64,000 nucleotides of DNA from JAPPHA01 sp965221575 (GCA_965221575.1 CBDCSM010000012.1:496001-560000), one strand, 5' to 3'. Positions 18,910-28,650 are shown, numbered from the stretch's first letter. Program-made: numbers and translations. Notes: a model not told the origin generated them from the sequence alone.

Positions 18910-19941
18910 TTAATGCTTCTGAGCTGTATTGACCCGGTCGAGCGCCGCCTTGGTGACACGGTCAAGAATGATCGCGAGGAGTACGATTCCAAGCCCCGAT
19001 ATCAGCCCAACACCGAGTTCGAGATTGCGGATACCGCGCAAAACGAGCACGCCCAGTCCCGGAGCCGAAACGAGCGATGCGATCACGACCATGGCAAGGC
19101 TCATCATTATGGTCTGGTTGACACCAGCCATGATGTTGGGCAACGCCAGCGGGATTTGGACGCCGAATAGCTTTTGCCATGCCGTCATGCCGAAGGAATC
19201 CGCCGCTTCGATCACGTCTTTGTCCACCAACCGTATGCCAAGATCGGTCAAACGAATAACCGGCACGATTGCATACAGGATGATTGCGATCCCGTAGAGT
19301 TTGGGCTCAGTGACCGAGAACAGGAAAATCAGCGGAATCAGATAGACGAAGGGCGGCAGCGTCTGGAGCATATCTAGCACAGGTATGGTCATGCGCTGAA
19401 GCGTTTCGCTTCGTGACATTGCAATGCCGATAGGTACGCCGAACAGCACACACAAGAAGGCACAGACAAAGATGATCGCCAGTGTCTGCATTGCATAATC
19501 GTAGTGGTCGATCACTGCGAGGAAGACGAGGCAAGTAATCACGAAGCCTACGAGGCGGAAGGATTTCGACGCTAGGTAGACGATGACCATGAGGATTGGA
19601 AACATCAGCCACCATGGCGTGGCCTCGAAGACGACGAGTGTATTCCGAAGGATCCAGCTCAACGGCTGGGTTATCGGATCCAGAACGAACTGAAGTGAAT
19701 CCTTTATGGCGAGAAAACCGTCTTCCACTCCCTTCGTTACGTCGCGCGAACGGGTGATCTGCCCGCAAGCCTTGTTGAGTTCGTCGAGTGAAGGAAAGGG
19801 CAGTTGAAAAAGCGATTGCTCACCGCCCTTGCCACCCTGGGCCAGAAAATCGGCCATGGACGGCGAAGCGTCTCCCGCCTTGCCTGCATCGCACCATTCA
19901 CGCAGACGCAACCCGTCAAATACAAAGTCATATGCGGCCAT
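18910..19941 (-). CDS. proW: Glycine betaine/proline ABC transporter permease ProW
   Basis: 343 residues. An N-terminal soluble and amphipathic region (1-75) precedes membrane helices and the BPD_transp_1 domain, whose EAA-like loop reads DSFGMTAWQKLFGVQIPLALP. The motif GVNQTIMMSLAMVVIASLV is diagnostic for the ProW/OpuAB group. It lies 14 bases upstream of proV in the same direction. Confidence 0.93.
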   Translation of the reverse strand: MAAYDFVFDGLRLREWCDAGKAGDASPSMADFLAQGGKGGEQSLFQLPFPSLDELNKACGQITRSRDVTKGVEDGFLAIKDSLQFVLDPITQPLSWILRNTLVVFEATPWWLMFPILMVIVYLASKSFRLVGFVITCLVFLAVIDHYDYAMQTLAIIFVCAFLCVLFGVPIGIAMSRSETLQRMTIPVLDMLQTLPPFVYLIPLIFLFSVTEPKLYGIAIILYAIVPVIRLTDLGIRLVDKDVIEAADSFGMTAWQKLFGVQIPLALPNIMAGVNQTIMMSLAMVVIASLVSAPGLGVLVLRGIRNLELGVGLISGLGIVLLAIILDRVTKAALDRVNTAQKH

Positions 19942-20030
19942 TCAGCATCGCCTCCTTGCCGACACGTCAAGTCAAGGCCAGGCTGATACCTGTCAGGACA
20001 GACCCGCGGGCCGAAGCCCGGCGGGGCGTC

Positions 20031-20052
20031 GCGGAGCCAGTCGTGGCTCCGC
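20031..20052 (-). terminator. Stem-loop between proX and proW
   Basis: GCGGAGCCA and TGGCTCCGC form a perfect 9-bp stem with a 4-base loop, ten bases after the proX stop in the direction of transcription. No T-run follows. Hairpins at this place in ABC operons usually protect or partly terminate the message so that the binding protein is made in excess; that role is inferred. Confidence 0.5.
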
Positions 20053-20061
20053 AGGAGTTGG

Positions 20062-21039
20062 TCACTTGATGAAGGCGGCCAGATTCTCGCGGGCGGCGTC
20101 GTTGATCCACTGCGACCAGACGTCCGAGTAATTGGCCAGGAAATGAACAGCGGCTTCTTCCGCCGACGCGCTGCTTTCCTGCTGCCACGCCAGAAGTGTG
20201 CTCAACAAGTCAACGTCGAAGCTGACCATGCTCATCAATTCCGCCACATCCGGTTCGCGCTCGGTAAGGTCCGCCGTTGCCACGGTGAGAACAGGTGCCG
20301 GCGGGAAATCCGAGACGCCCGGATCAGGATTGTCGGCATTCTGGTTGCGGGAATGGATGTCGGTGTCGATACCACCGATTGCCACCTTGCTCATCTTGTA
20401 CTGACCGAGTACGGCGGTTGGTCCCCAGTAGTAGCCGAACCAGGGCTCTTCGTCTTCGTAGGCCGCCGCGATCGATGTCGCCAACGTTTCTCCGGAACCG
20501 TGGTCGAAAACCTCAATGCCACTTTCCCGCATGCCGAGCGCCGTGACAAGGTTGTCGTTGACGATCCGGCAGCCCCAGCCATCGGGACAATTGTTAAACC
20601 TGCCACCTACCAGCTCGGGATTGGCCAGGATACCCTCGATCGTTGTCAGGTCCGGGTGCGCCTCGGCGAGGTACGCGGGAATCCACCATCCTTCAAGGCC
20701 GCCGGGATCGATCACGTCAGTCAATCGGGATACCTTGCCGTCAGCCTCCAGCCTGGCATAGACATCACCGGTGGAATTCAGCCAGAGTTCGGTCACGATG
20801 TCGGGTTCGCCGTTTTCGGCCAGCGATGCTACGGAAGTCGTCGTTGCCGACGGTACTTTTTCCACCGTGCAACCGTAACCTTGCTCCAGCAAGAATTTTG
20901 ACACCTCGGTGATGATCTGCGACGAAGCCCAGTTCATTTCGGTGATCGAAACTTCACCACAATCCGCATGGGCCGTTCCCGCAGACAACAGGGTTGCACC
21001 TGTTGCAAGGCAGGCCAAAAACTTCGAATTATTGGACAT
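20062..21039 (-). CDS. proX: Glycine betaine ABC transporter substrate-binding protein ProX
   Basis: 325 residues with a Sec signal peptide (about 1-25, ending THAD). The family is OpuAC/ProX: EMNWASSQIITEV near the N-terminus, LWLNSTGDVY, the Trp-rich GWWIPAYLAE and PWFGYYWGPTAV, whose tryptophans form the aromatic box for quaternary ammonium ligands. AGGAGAAAGAT precedes the ATG. It is the first gene of the proXWV operon. Dimethylsulfonio compounds are also known ligands of this family. Confidence 0.92.
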   Translation of the reverse strand: MSNNSKFLACLATGATLLSAGTAHADCGEVSITEMNWASSQIITEVSKFLLEQGYGCTVEKVPSATTTSVASLAENGEPDIVTELWLNSTGDVYARLEADGKVSRLTDVIDPGGLEGWWIPAYLAEAHPDLTTIEGILANPELVGGRFNNCPDGWGCRIVNDNLVTALGMRESGIEVFDHGSGETLATSIAAAYEDEEPWFGYYWGPTAVLGQYKMSKVAIGGIDTDIHSRNQNADNPDPGVSDFPPAPVLTVATADLTEREPDVAELMSMVSFDVDLLSTLLAWQQESSASAEEAAVHFLANYSDVWSQWINDAARENLAAFIK

Positions 21040-21686
21040 ATCTTTCTCCTGGTTGCGCTCTTTGCCTCGGGCTCGCTATTGCCTGCGAATGGCTGAAGAT
21101 AGGATACGCAGCCGTCTTGATCAACTCGAAATGGAAGGGATTTCTGCGAAACCTCCTCGACAACCGAGCCATCGCCCGGCCGCATGAGTGCCGCATATCA
21201 GCTTTGTCTGTCTTAACAATAACGGCGTGCCACAGTTCCATGGTACGAGCGCCACGATGCCCAAACCTGTTCCCACACCCCGAATATTCGTCGAATGGAG
21301 CTCTTGTCCCTCGCCTCATTCCGGACATCAATCGCGGACGTGTACTCAGCATGGAAACGATCATTGAAACCAAATTCAAAGGTGTCGGAAATCGATTCCT
21401 CAACTAGGATCGAGGATGCGCTTCAGTTTTTCGACAATTTGAAGATCACGTTGGTATGTGTGTGTCGGGACAGTTACGTCGTTGGATCTGTTTCACTTGC
21501 AGGCATGATCGAGGCAAACATCCGCCCGAAGCGGGAGAGCAGGGACTTCGCTTGTCGGTGGTCGATCCATACCGGACGCAGAAGAGGACGTATGGGTTGC
21601 GAATTTTGCACCGCGAGGGTGGGCGGGTGCAGGACGAAGACGACGACGGGCGATTACAAGTTTCCTGTGGGATGAATGGTGCCTGG
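21040..21686. other. Intergenic region upstream of proX, with a possible CBS-like remnant
   Basis: 647 bases. The left part holds the proX leader. On the plus strand, around 21370-21530, one frame reads SEIDSSTRIEDALQFFDNL and later VVGSVSLAGMIEANI, resembling one half of a CBS domain. It lacks a sensible start and merges into low-quality sequence, so it is at best a gene remnant. Otherwise nothing is recognised. Confidence 0.25.
21096..21124 (-). promoter_or_regulatory. Candidate sigma-70 promoter of proXWV
   Basis: Reading leftward, TTGATC (-35) is followed after 17 bases by TATCTT (-10), four of six matches in each box. Transcription would begin near 21089, about 50 bases before the proX ATG. 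This is a consensus match only. Confidence 0.3.
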
Positions 21687-23510
21687 TCAGGCCGCTGCAC
21701 CGTGCCTGAATTCCTCGATCGAGCGATGGCATTCAATGAGATGGTTCGTGTCGATGTTACGGACCGGCGGAACGACCTTGTCGCACGTTCCAGGAATGGC
21801 GAGCGGGCACCGGTTGAAGAACGGGCAGCCCACATCGGTTATTTCGACGACACGGTCAATCCCGGCCTTTGCCTCACTCGTTTCCATGGTCTCTTCCAGC
21901 CAGCCCGTCCGAAGCTCCGGGACCGAGGAGATCAAGAGCCTGGTGTACGGATGGTAGGGGGGCGAAAGAACCTTGTCGGTCGGCCCCTGTTCGACAACCC
22001 TTCCCGCGTAGAGGACGACGATATCGTCGGCAAACGAGGCTACGGTCGAAAGATCGTGGCTGATGAAAACGAAAGAAACTCCGGTTTGCGCGCGCAATCG
22101 CTTCAGGAGGCTGATGACGTTTGCTCCTACGATCGAGTCGAGCGCCGAAATGACCTCATCACACAGGAGAATCTCCGGAGACGCGGCAAGGGCGCGCGCA
22201 AGGTTGATCCTCTGTTTCTGGCCACCTGACAGCTCTTCCGGGAACCTTCCGGCGAACTCCGGCGGCAATTCGACCATCCGGAGCAGGTCGGCGACTTTCT
22301 GCGGTCGTTCGGATTTTGGCACCCCGAGATAGAACTCCAGCGGTCGCCCGAGCAAGTGGTCAATGCGGTGGTGGGGGTTGAGGGCCGTGTCCGCCATCTG
22401 GAAAACGAACTGTATTTTCTGGAGTTCGGACCGGTCGCGTTGCTTCAACCCTGGTTTCATGGGTTCACCGTGCAGCAGGACCTCGCCCTCCATGCCGGCA
22501 AGCAATCCCGAAACAACGCGGGCAAGGGTAGACTTGCCGCAACCCGACTCGCCAATGACACCAAGGGAATGGCCGCGTTCGACAGTGACATTGACGTCTC
22601 GAAGCACCTTGACGGTATTTCGAGCGTTTTTCGGGCCATAACCGGCCGTCAGGTTCTTGACTTCGAGGGCCGGAACGTCGCGCCTGTGTTCGCCGGTGGA
22701 CTCGTCGCCCTGTCCCGCAGCGGGGGGCGGCCGCACCGCGGCCATGAGCCTGCGCGTGTAGTCGTGCCCCGGCTTCGTGATGATGTCTTCGGCACGACCG
22801 TATTCCTGGACTTCGCCGTTGTAGAGAACGACGATCCGGTCGGCGATCTGGGCAACGACAGCAAGGTCGTGAGTCACATAGAGGGCTGCGGCTCCTGCCT
22901 GTTTGATGACCGACTTGAACGCACGAAGAACTTCGATCTGGGTCGTTACGTCCAATGCGGTCGTCGGTTCATCGAGAACCAGTAGATCCGGTTCACCGCA
23001 AAGCGCCATTGCCGCCATGAGGCGTTGCAACTGACCGCCGGACACCTGGTGGGGGTAGCGGAAGCTCAGCCGCTCAGGGTCCGGCAATTCAAGCGCCCGA
23101 TACAGCTCAACGGCCCGCTTGTTGGCAGCCTCCTGGCTCATTTTCCCTTGCAGTATCGCGGATTCGGTCACCTGTTCGCCGATCGTCAATGCGGGATTGA
23201 ACGACGCTGCAGCACTCTGAGCGAGATAGGCAACGCGTTGACCGCGCAACTGCCGAATTTCATCCGGGGGCATCGAAATGACATCAACCCCGTCGATGCG
23301 AACTTCTCCACTGCTGAATTCGAGTCCCGGTTTTGCATATCCGAGAGCGGAAAGTGCGATCGTGGTCTTTCCGGATCCTGACTCGCCGATCAACGCGACG
23401 ACTTCGCCTCGATCAAGTTGAAAGCTGACCCCTTTGACGATGGGTAGCAGCGATCCGTCGTCTTTGACAGCATCGATAACCAGGTTGTCGACGTCAAGCA
23501 GCGGAGCCAT
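21687..23510 (-). CDS. Dipeptide/oligopeptide-type ABC transporter, fused tandem ATP-binding protein (DppD-DppF)
   Basis: 607 residues containing two complete ABC domains. The first has Walker A GESGSGKTT at 42-50, signature VSGGQLQR and Walker B LLVLDEPTTALD. The second, from about residue 290, has GESGCGKST, LSGGQKQR and ILLCDEVISALD. The second Walker B has Val where Pro is usual (DEV for DEP). The C-terminal oligo_HPY segment with Cys residues (PFFNRCPLA) could hold an Fe-S cluster, as in DppD-type proteins. Its ATG overlaps the stop of the upstream permease gene (TGATG). Substrate class (peptide, opine or other) is not determined. Confidence 0.92.
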   Translation of the reverse strand: MAPLLDVDNLVIDAVKDDGSLLPIVKGVSFQLDRGEVVALIGESGSGKTTIALSALGYAKPGLEFSSGEVRIDGVDVISMPPDEIRQLRGQRVAYLAQSAAASFNPALTIGEQVTESAILQGKMSQEAANKRAVELYRALELPDPERLSFRYPHQVSGGQLQRLMAAMALCGEPDLLVLDEPTTALDVTTQIEVLRAFKSVIKQAGAAALYVTHDLAVVAQIADRIVVLYNGEVQEYGRAEDIITKPGHDYTRRLMAAVRPPPAAGQGDESTGEHRRDVPALEVKNLTAGYGPKNARNTVKVLRDVNVTVERGHSLGVIGESGCGKSTLARVVSGLLAGMEGEVLLHGEPMKPGLKQRDRSELQKIQFVFQMADTALNPHHRIDHLLGRPLEFYLGVPKSERPQKVADLLRMVELPPEFAGRFPEELSGGQKQRINLARALAASPEILLCDEVISALDSIVGANVISLLKRLRAQTGVSFVFISHDLSTVASFADDIVVLYAGRVVEQGPTDKVLSPPYHPYTRLLISSVPELRTGWLEETMETSEAKAGIDRVVEITDVGCPFFNRCPLAIPGTCDKVVPPVRNIDTNHLIECHRSIEEFRHGAAA

Positions 23511-24451
23511 CAGATCATCCTCTTGGCCAGCTTGCCGCCGGAAAATGCAGAGACGTCATCGACGATCAGATTGATTGCGACCGTCAGTGTGGCGATAGCC
23601 AGCGCGGGGATAAGCGGCGCGATGGCACCGTACGGAAGGCCGGCCAGGTTTTCGCGAACCATGCTTCCCCAGTCCGATTGTGGAGGCTGGACACCGAGTC
23701 CGAGAAAACTCAGGCTGGAAATAAACAGAATGACATAAACGAACCGTAACCCGAAATCGGTCGCCATCGGCATGATCATGTTGGGGAGGATTTCCCGGCT
23801 GATGATCCACCAGAGCCCTTCTCCCCGAACCCGTGCCGCATCGACGAAGTCGCTGACCATGATGTCGAGACCGAAAGCGCGGGCGATGCGGAATACGCTT
23901 GAGGCATAAATGAGTCCCGTGAGCACGATCAAGATGGGAATCGTGCTTCCGACGGCAGAGATGACCACCAGTCCGAGCATTATGGTCGGCATCGAGAGGA
24001 TCGCATCGTTCAGTCGACTGAGCGCACTGTCAATGAAAGGCCCCCCAACGGCCGCCATGATGCCGAGCGTGACTCCCACGACATAGGCCAGCAACGTGGA
24101 GATCAGTGAAATTCCGATCGTTGTACGGGCGCCGTAGAGTATCCGGGAGAGAGTGTCCCGGCCGAGATAATCCGTTCCGAGGTAAGCTACCTTGCTGGGA
24201 GGCTGGAAGTCAGTCTGGGGGTAGGGGTCGTCACTTCCCGGAACGATGAACAACGCTTCATCCAGAAAATCGGCCTCATGATAAGGTGCGATTCCGGGGC
24301 CGATGATCACCATGAGAACCCAGAAAACGACAATTCCGATTGCCGTTTTTCCTACCCTCGAAAACTGGATCTTGCGCCGGGGGGGCGCATCGGGAAGTTC
24401 TTCGAAGTCAGACAGGACGGTCGGGTTGGGATCTTTGGATTCAACAGACAC
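23510..24451 (-). CDS. Dipeptide-type ABC transporter permease DppC
   Basis: 313 residues. An N-terminal cytoplasmic tail (1-35), one helix, a periplasmic loop with YLGTDYLGRD (typical of DppC/OppC) and a C-terminal five-helix BPD_transp_1 domain with the coupling loop FVDAARVRGEGLWWIISREILPN. It lies nine bases from the upstream DppB gene and overlaps the ATPase gene downstream. Confidence 0.92.
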   Translation of the reverse strand: MSVESKDPNPTVLSDFEELPDAPPRRKIQFSRVGKTAIGIVVFWVLMVIIGPGIAPYHEADFLDEALFIVPGSDDPYPQTDFQPPSKVAYLGTDYLGRDTLSRILYGARTTIGISLISTLLAYVVGVTLGIMAAVGGPFIDSALSRLNDAILSMPTIMLGLVVISAVGSTIPILIVLTGLIYASSVFRIARAFGLDIMVSDFVDAARVRGEGLWWIISREILPNMIMPMATDFGLRFVYVILFISSLSFLGLGVQPPQSDWGSMVRENLAGLPYGAIAPLIPALAIATLTVAINLIVDDVSAFSGGKLAKRMI

Positions 24452-24460
24452 GTGCTTGGC

Positions 24461-25429
24461 TCATTTCGGATGCCGCAATCTCGGGTTCGACAGGATCGAA
24501 GCCATGTCGGCAATGAAGATCAGGACGATATAGGTCGCGCAAAAGATCATGGCGCAGGCCTGAACCAGCGGCAGGTCACGGGTTTGAACCGCGTCGACCA
24601 TCAGCTTAGCCAACCCCGGATAGGAAAAGATCGTCTCGACGATGACCACGCCGCTGACGAGATAGGCGAGGTTGAGCGCGATCACGTTGACGATCGGTCC
24701 GATCGCGTTGAACAGCGCGTGGCGAAGAATGATCCTTTTCCTGGGAACACCCTTCAGAATCGCCATTTCGATGTACGGAGAACTCATGACGTTGAGCACG
24801 GTTGCCCTGGTCATCCGCATGATCTGTGACGAAGCCACGATGACGAGCGTCAGCGTCGGCAGCGCGAGCGCCCTGACCAGCTTGAGACCGGTCTCCCTTC
24901 CGCTGATGTAGGCGGTCGCCGGGAGCAACTCCAACTGGACGGCAACGATCAGGACGAGGAATGTGGCGACGAGAAACTCTGGAACCGAAATCAGGCCGAG
25001 CGTGGTAAACGTGATGACTTTGTCAATGCGAGACCCCGGATACATTGCCGCGAGCAAACCAAGTGTCAGGGAAAGCGGCACGGCGATCAGGGCCACGATG
25101 CTCGACAGTCTCAGGGTGTTGACGATTCGCGGAGCAATGAGTTCCGAAATCGGTGTGCCTATGGTGGCAGCCCCGGCCCCGGCCTTGGAAATGCCAAGAT
25201 CGCCCGTCGTCATGTCGCCCAGCCACATGAAATACCGGATGTACGCGGGCTGATCGAGTCCGAGCTTCGAGCGCAGTGCCGCCAGTGACTCCGGGGTGGC
25301 CATCTGTCCCAGGATGATGTTGGCCACATCGCCGGGAAGGACGCTCGTTCCGACAAAGATCATGACCGAAACGACGATCATCGTCAGTACGCCGACGGCC
25401 GTCCGGCGGAGCACGGCCGCGATCAACAT
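24461..25429 (-). CDS. Dipeptide-type ABC transporter permease DppB
   Basis: 322 residues, six membrane helices. The N-terminal helix and the LGLDQPAYIRYFMWLG segment are hallmarks of the DppB/OppB family. The coupling loop is MAILKGVPRKRIILRHALFN. It follows the binding-protein gene after a 115-base gap that contains a strong hairpin, then runs directly into dppC. Confidence 0.92.
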   Translation of the reverse strand: MLIAAVLRRTAVGVLTMIVVSVMIFVGTSVLPGDVANIILGQMATPESLAALRSKLGLDQPAYIRYFMWLGDMTTGDLGISKAGAGAATIGTPISELIAPRIVNTLRLSSIVALIAVPLSLTLGLLAAMYPGSRIDKVITFTTLGLISVPEFLVATFLVLIVAVQLELLPATAYISGRETGLKLVRALALPTLTLVIVASSQIMRMTRATVLNVMSSPYIEMAILKGVPRKRIILRHALFNAIGPIVNVIALNLAYLVSGVVIVETIFSYPGLAKLMVDAVQTRDLPLVQACAMIFCATYIVLIFIADMASILSNPRLRHPK

Positions 25430-25491
25430 GATCGATCACGGTGCCGAACGGAGGACTGTGCGTAGTAATCCGGACAATTGCAATTCGACCC

Positions 25492-25525
25492 GCCGGCCTG
25501 CACTGGTAAGCTAGTGCAGGCCGGC
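25492..25525 (-). terminator. 13-bp stem-loop between the binding-protein and permease genes
   Basis: GCCGGCCTGCACT pairs perfectly with AGTGCAGGCCGGC across an 8-base loop, 20 bases after the binding-protein stop. It is the strongest hairpin seen in the window. No U-tract follows, so it is more likely a message-stabilising or partial-attenuation element than a full terminator. Confidence 0.6.
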
Positions 25526-25544
25526 AAGAGGTTATCGGCGGAGA

Positions 25545-27125
25545 TCACTCTTCCAACCAGGCGAACTCTACAAATTCGTAAGCGCCAAGAGACCCGACAG
25601 GTACATTTGGAATGCCTTGAACCTTTTCGTTGACGCCATCCAGAATGTTGGTGTGGGCCGGAATCACCATGCCGCTTCCGCTGTTAACAAGTCCCTGCAT
25701 TTCGCAGAGCATCTCGTGGCGAATGGCGGGATCGGTTTCGGCCAACTGGGCGTTCAACAGGTGGTCAAATCGCTCATTGTGCCAGAACGTGTCATTCCAG
25801 CTGGAAGTCGACGCGAACTGGATTGCGAGCATGGCATTCGCCGTCGGTCGCATGTTCCACGACACGACATTCATCGGCTCCTTCATCCAGACCGCACCCC
25901 AGTAACCGTCAGTCGGAACCTGCTTGATCGAAAGATCGAATCCGATCTTCTTGAGGTTTGCCTGCATCAGGAGGGAGGATTCGAGGATGCCTGCCACGAC
26001 AGGCGCCACGAAAAGTTCAGCCGATGTGTAACCCGACTTGTCGAGATGGAACTTGGCCTGGTCCGGGTCGAACGGGCGTTGCGCCAGTTCCGAACAGTGG
26101 TCTGCACCATAGGCAGGTCCGATCGGATGGTCGTTTCCGATCGTTCCGTGTCCCTTCAAGATCGAACGTACGACACGTTCGCGATCCTGGATGAGCTGCA
26201 TTCCCTTGACGAAGTCATCACTGGATCCGGGCTCCGTATTCTTCAGGATGCAAATGCCGCCATACAGACCGGATGGCGTGGAGACCAACCTGACGCCTTC
26301 AGTCTGATCGACGAGGTCGATGCTCTTGGCGTCGACATTGTTGATCAGGTCGACATCGCCGGCAATGAGTGCATTGACCCGCGCGATGGGATCCGTGATG
26401 GCGGTTATTTCGAGGGAATCGAAATTCGGTCCGTCGCGCCAGTAGTTGGGGTTACGCGAGTGGACTGAACGGACGCCGGGTTCGAAGGATTCGAGCACGT
26501 ATGGGCCGGTCCCCAATCCCTGGCGAAAGTCCTCCGTATCCATCTTTACGATCTTGAACTGCTTTTCGCCGAGCTTGATCGGCAAGTCGGAGTCCGGCGT
26601 ACTGAGCTCCGCCCTGACGGTATGGCTGTCGACCTTGATCCACTCTTTCACGGTACCGACAAGAGCCTTGCCCGTCGAGGGAGACTCTTCACCAAGATGC
26701 CGGTTCATCGTCCAGACAACGTCGTCAGCAGTCAGCGGCGAGCCGTCGTGAAATTCGACACCCTTTCGAATCTTGAATGTGAATTCGGTGGCATCGGAAT
26801 TTGCTGTCCACTCCTCGGCGAGCTCGGGATGGAGAGTCATGTTGTCCAGTATCTGGGTCAGGTTGTTGTAGGTCGCCCGGCCGCGCGTGTAGTCGATGCC
26901 CGATGTGAAGAGCATCGGGTCCATCTGGTCGTCAGGTCCGTGCAGGTTGCTCGCAAACACGACCGAACCGCCTTTGCGAGGCGTGGCGGCGAGGGCGCTT
27001 GCAGCTGACAAATATCCTTCCGCTGCAACGGCTGACACGCCAAGCGCGCTCATCGCCGTCAGAAAATCGCGACGGCTGATCCCGCCATCTCGAAAACGTT
27101 GTTGCAAAGCTTTTATGTCTTTCAT
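25545..27125 (-). CDS. Dipeptide-type ABC transporter substrate-binding protein (family 5, Tat-exported)
   Basis: 526 residues of the SBP_bac_5 family. The N-terminus has a twin-arginine signal: SRRDFL at 17-22, a hydrophobic region to about 45 and an ALAA cleavage region. The family pattern YNNLTQILDNMTLHPELAEEW appears early, with LTADDVVWTMNRH and GTGPYVLESF following. Export by Tat is common for this group in alphaproteobacteria. It is the first gene of a leftward four-gene operon. GGAG lies nine bases before the ATG. The ligand is unknown. Confidence 0.92.
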   Translation of the reverse strand: MKDIKALQQRFRDGGISRRDFLTAMSALGVSAVAAEGYLSAASALAATPRKGGSVVFASNLHGPDDQMDPMLFTSGIDYTRGRATYNNLTQILDNMTLHPELAEEWTANSDATEFTFKIRKGVEFHDGSPLTADDVVWTMNRHLGEESPSTGKALVGTVKEWIKVDSHTVRAELSTPDSDLPIKLGEKQFKIVKMDTEDFRQGLGTGPYVLESFEPGVRSVHSRNPNYWRDGPNFDSLEITAITDPIARVNALIAGDVDLINNVDAKSIDLVDQTEGVRLVSTPSGLYGGICILKNTEPGSSDDFVKGMQLIQDRERVVRSILKGHGTIGNDHPIGPAYGADHCSELAQRPFDPDQAKFHLDKSGYTSAELFVAPVVAGILESSLLMQANLKKIGFDLSIKQVPTDGYWGAVWMKEPMNVVSWNMRPTANAMLAIQFASTSSWNDTFWHNERFDHLLNAQLAETDPAIRHEMLCEMQGLVNSGSGMVIPAHTNILDGVNEKVQGIPNVPVGSLGAYEFVEFAWLEE

Positions 27126-28149
27126 GTCATTTGACTCCGATTCATTGTGAATATCATTTGGCGATTGTTAGGAATTACGCAACTTAGGGTCTGTTTCCAG
27201 TTTTGTCGAGTCTCGCATCGATCAGGAGGCCGGTTGCCGGCTGTCACGACGTATGCAAAGCGAGGCCGAAGTCGACCGAAACTGAACCGGAACCCGGTCA
27301 AATATACCTCCTTCGCGTACGAATTCCGGCACGATGATCGGGGTATTCCGACCCGGTATGATTTAGCCCGATCATGGATTTCGTCGGTTCGGTAACGGAC
27401 AAGGTCCAGCGGTAACGACGAGCTGGTAGCGGACGTAGGAATGAGTGGAGAACCAAGTCCGGGATCGGAGACGTCGAAAAATGCACGACCAGCTTGATCG
27501 AAAACACGCGGTCGAAAAAGACATCGACCGATGACCGGGTGCATGACCGGGAATACCATCGGCGGAGGCCAAACTAGCGTGGACGTTTTTAAATGACCTG
27601 CCATGATCTTGAAGATGGGGGGTAAATCTCCGGCCACGCAACGCTTTCGTACGGACCACACATCGAGCAGGATTTATCCTTTCAGCGCATGGATACCGCG
27701 AGCCTTTCCCGAAATAAGCTTCGCGCACGTGACCGTCGTACATGTTCGTCAGTCCGATGTTGGCTACCCTCGTTGATCATGTCCAGCAAATCACCCGCGC
27801 GTCGTTCAAGGACATCTTGAACATCTTGAATGCCGAGGAAGGCAAGCAACGCTTGAGGGCCGGACATGAGGTTACATTTGGACGAATACAGGGTTACCTG
27901 CCGAGGAGTCTGGCGCCAAGTCGTCGTCACCCTCCTATTGTGGATCGGTTGGCCTTCCTCGTGGAAAACTCCCGAGGCTCTTCTTCCGTGTGTTTGTTCG
28001 GGTTCGAATTCCGTCCTGTGATTTCGGAAGTTCATGACCAGAGACAGAGATGCGAAAAGGCACCCGAAGATGGCTGACCACCTCGAAATTCCCCACCCGG
28101 ACTCGCGATAGTGCTTGACGAATTTGCGATCCGCCTTCACCTGTTTGGC
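27126..28149. other. Gene-poor interval upstream of the dipeptide-type ABC operon
   Basis: About 1 kb. Open frames on both strands overlap each other and have arginine-, serine- and proline-rich composition without domains. No transposase or integrase motif was found. The right end passes into the toxin-antitoxin relic. The ABC operon promoter must lie near 27130-27200 but was not assigned with confidence. Confidence 0.4.
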
Positions 28150-28315
28150 ATGAGATCGGTCGGGATCAAAAAATTGAACATCAAGTTGAGCGAATATGTC
28201 CGGCTTGCTGACTCCTCCGAGGTTGATCGCTTCAGGACCGCCGCCTAAGCCCGAGCCAGTCGCCACGCTGGACGAAATCCTGGCCGAACTTGACGAGAGC
28301 CGGCGCGACCGATGA
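28150..28315 (+). pseudogene. Decayed Phd/YefM-type antitoxin
   Basis: Two pieces of a prevent-host-death antitoxin are visible. From ATG 28150, frame 1 gives MRSVGIKKLNIKLSEYVRLA, the usual DNA-binding N-terminus, closed by a stop at 28246-28248. From about 28205, frame 2 gives LTPPRLIASGPPP and then PVATLDEILAELDESRRDR, the usual C-terminus that contacts the toxin, stopping at 28313-28315. Roughly 40 central codons (the VLVTDRDRVVAEL region of normal homologs) are missing, so a deletion joined the two parts out of frame. Confidence 0.7.
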
Positions 28316-28650
28316 TCTGTAGCGGCACTCACGTCGTGCTCGCGCATCTCCTTGCCGAGGATTGCCAACCTCCCGGTTCGCTTCAGGAAGAGTCCCTGGT
28401 TTTCCTGTGAGTTTCTGAAATTTGAGATGCGGACCCTGTTGCACTACGCAGATTTGTGAAGTCCTGCGCTGTTGCTGGAACTTTCCCCGATTTGTGCAGG
28501 TGCGGGCGCACCGGAAACCTTTCCTGACCCCGGCACGCAACGGGCGCTCAACTCCCCGCATCCGGCATCGTGCTCTTATGGACTCGGCAGGTTGAAAAAG
28601 GGAGGGCATGAGGTCCGCGGTCCGCAGAGTTTGCAGCCGCAAGGTCGCGA
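28314..28650 (+). pseudogene. Decayed PIN-domain (VapC-like) toxin
   Basis: An ATG at 28314 overlaps the antitoxin stop, as in intact modules. The frame reads THVVLAHLLAEDCQPPGSLQEESLV and then breaks. A second frame gives EFLKFEMRTLLHYADL, and a third from about 28467 gives LLLELSPI, ALNSPHPAS and later GGHEVRGPQS. These match in order the parts of PIN-domain ribonucleases (N-terminal Asp strand, helix, DALHLAS motif, GHEVRLASYD end). The first catalytic Asp is lost (CSGTH in place of the usual DTH). At least two frameshifts make it non-functional. Confidence 0.65.

Noticed and set aside
21295..21675. A CBS-domain-like frame upstream of proX
   Set aside because: Only part of one CBS unit resembles the family, and the rest is low-quality sequence; noted as a possible remnant, not called as a gene.
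25617..26468. A 283-codon plus-strand frame
   Set aside because: Antisense shadow of the family 5 binding-protein gene; no domain or ribosome binding site.
27682..28368. A 228-codon minus-strand frame
   Set aside because: It crosses the toxin-antitoxin relic in antisense and has no recognisable motif; the plus-strand Phd and PIN pieces explain the region better.
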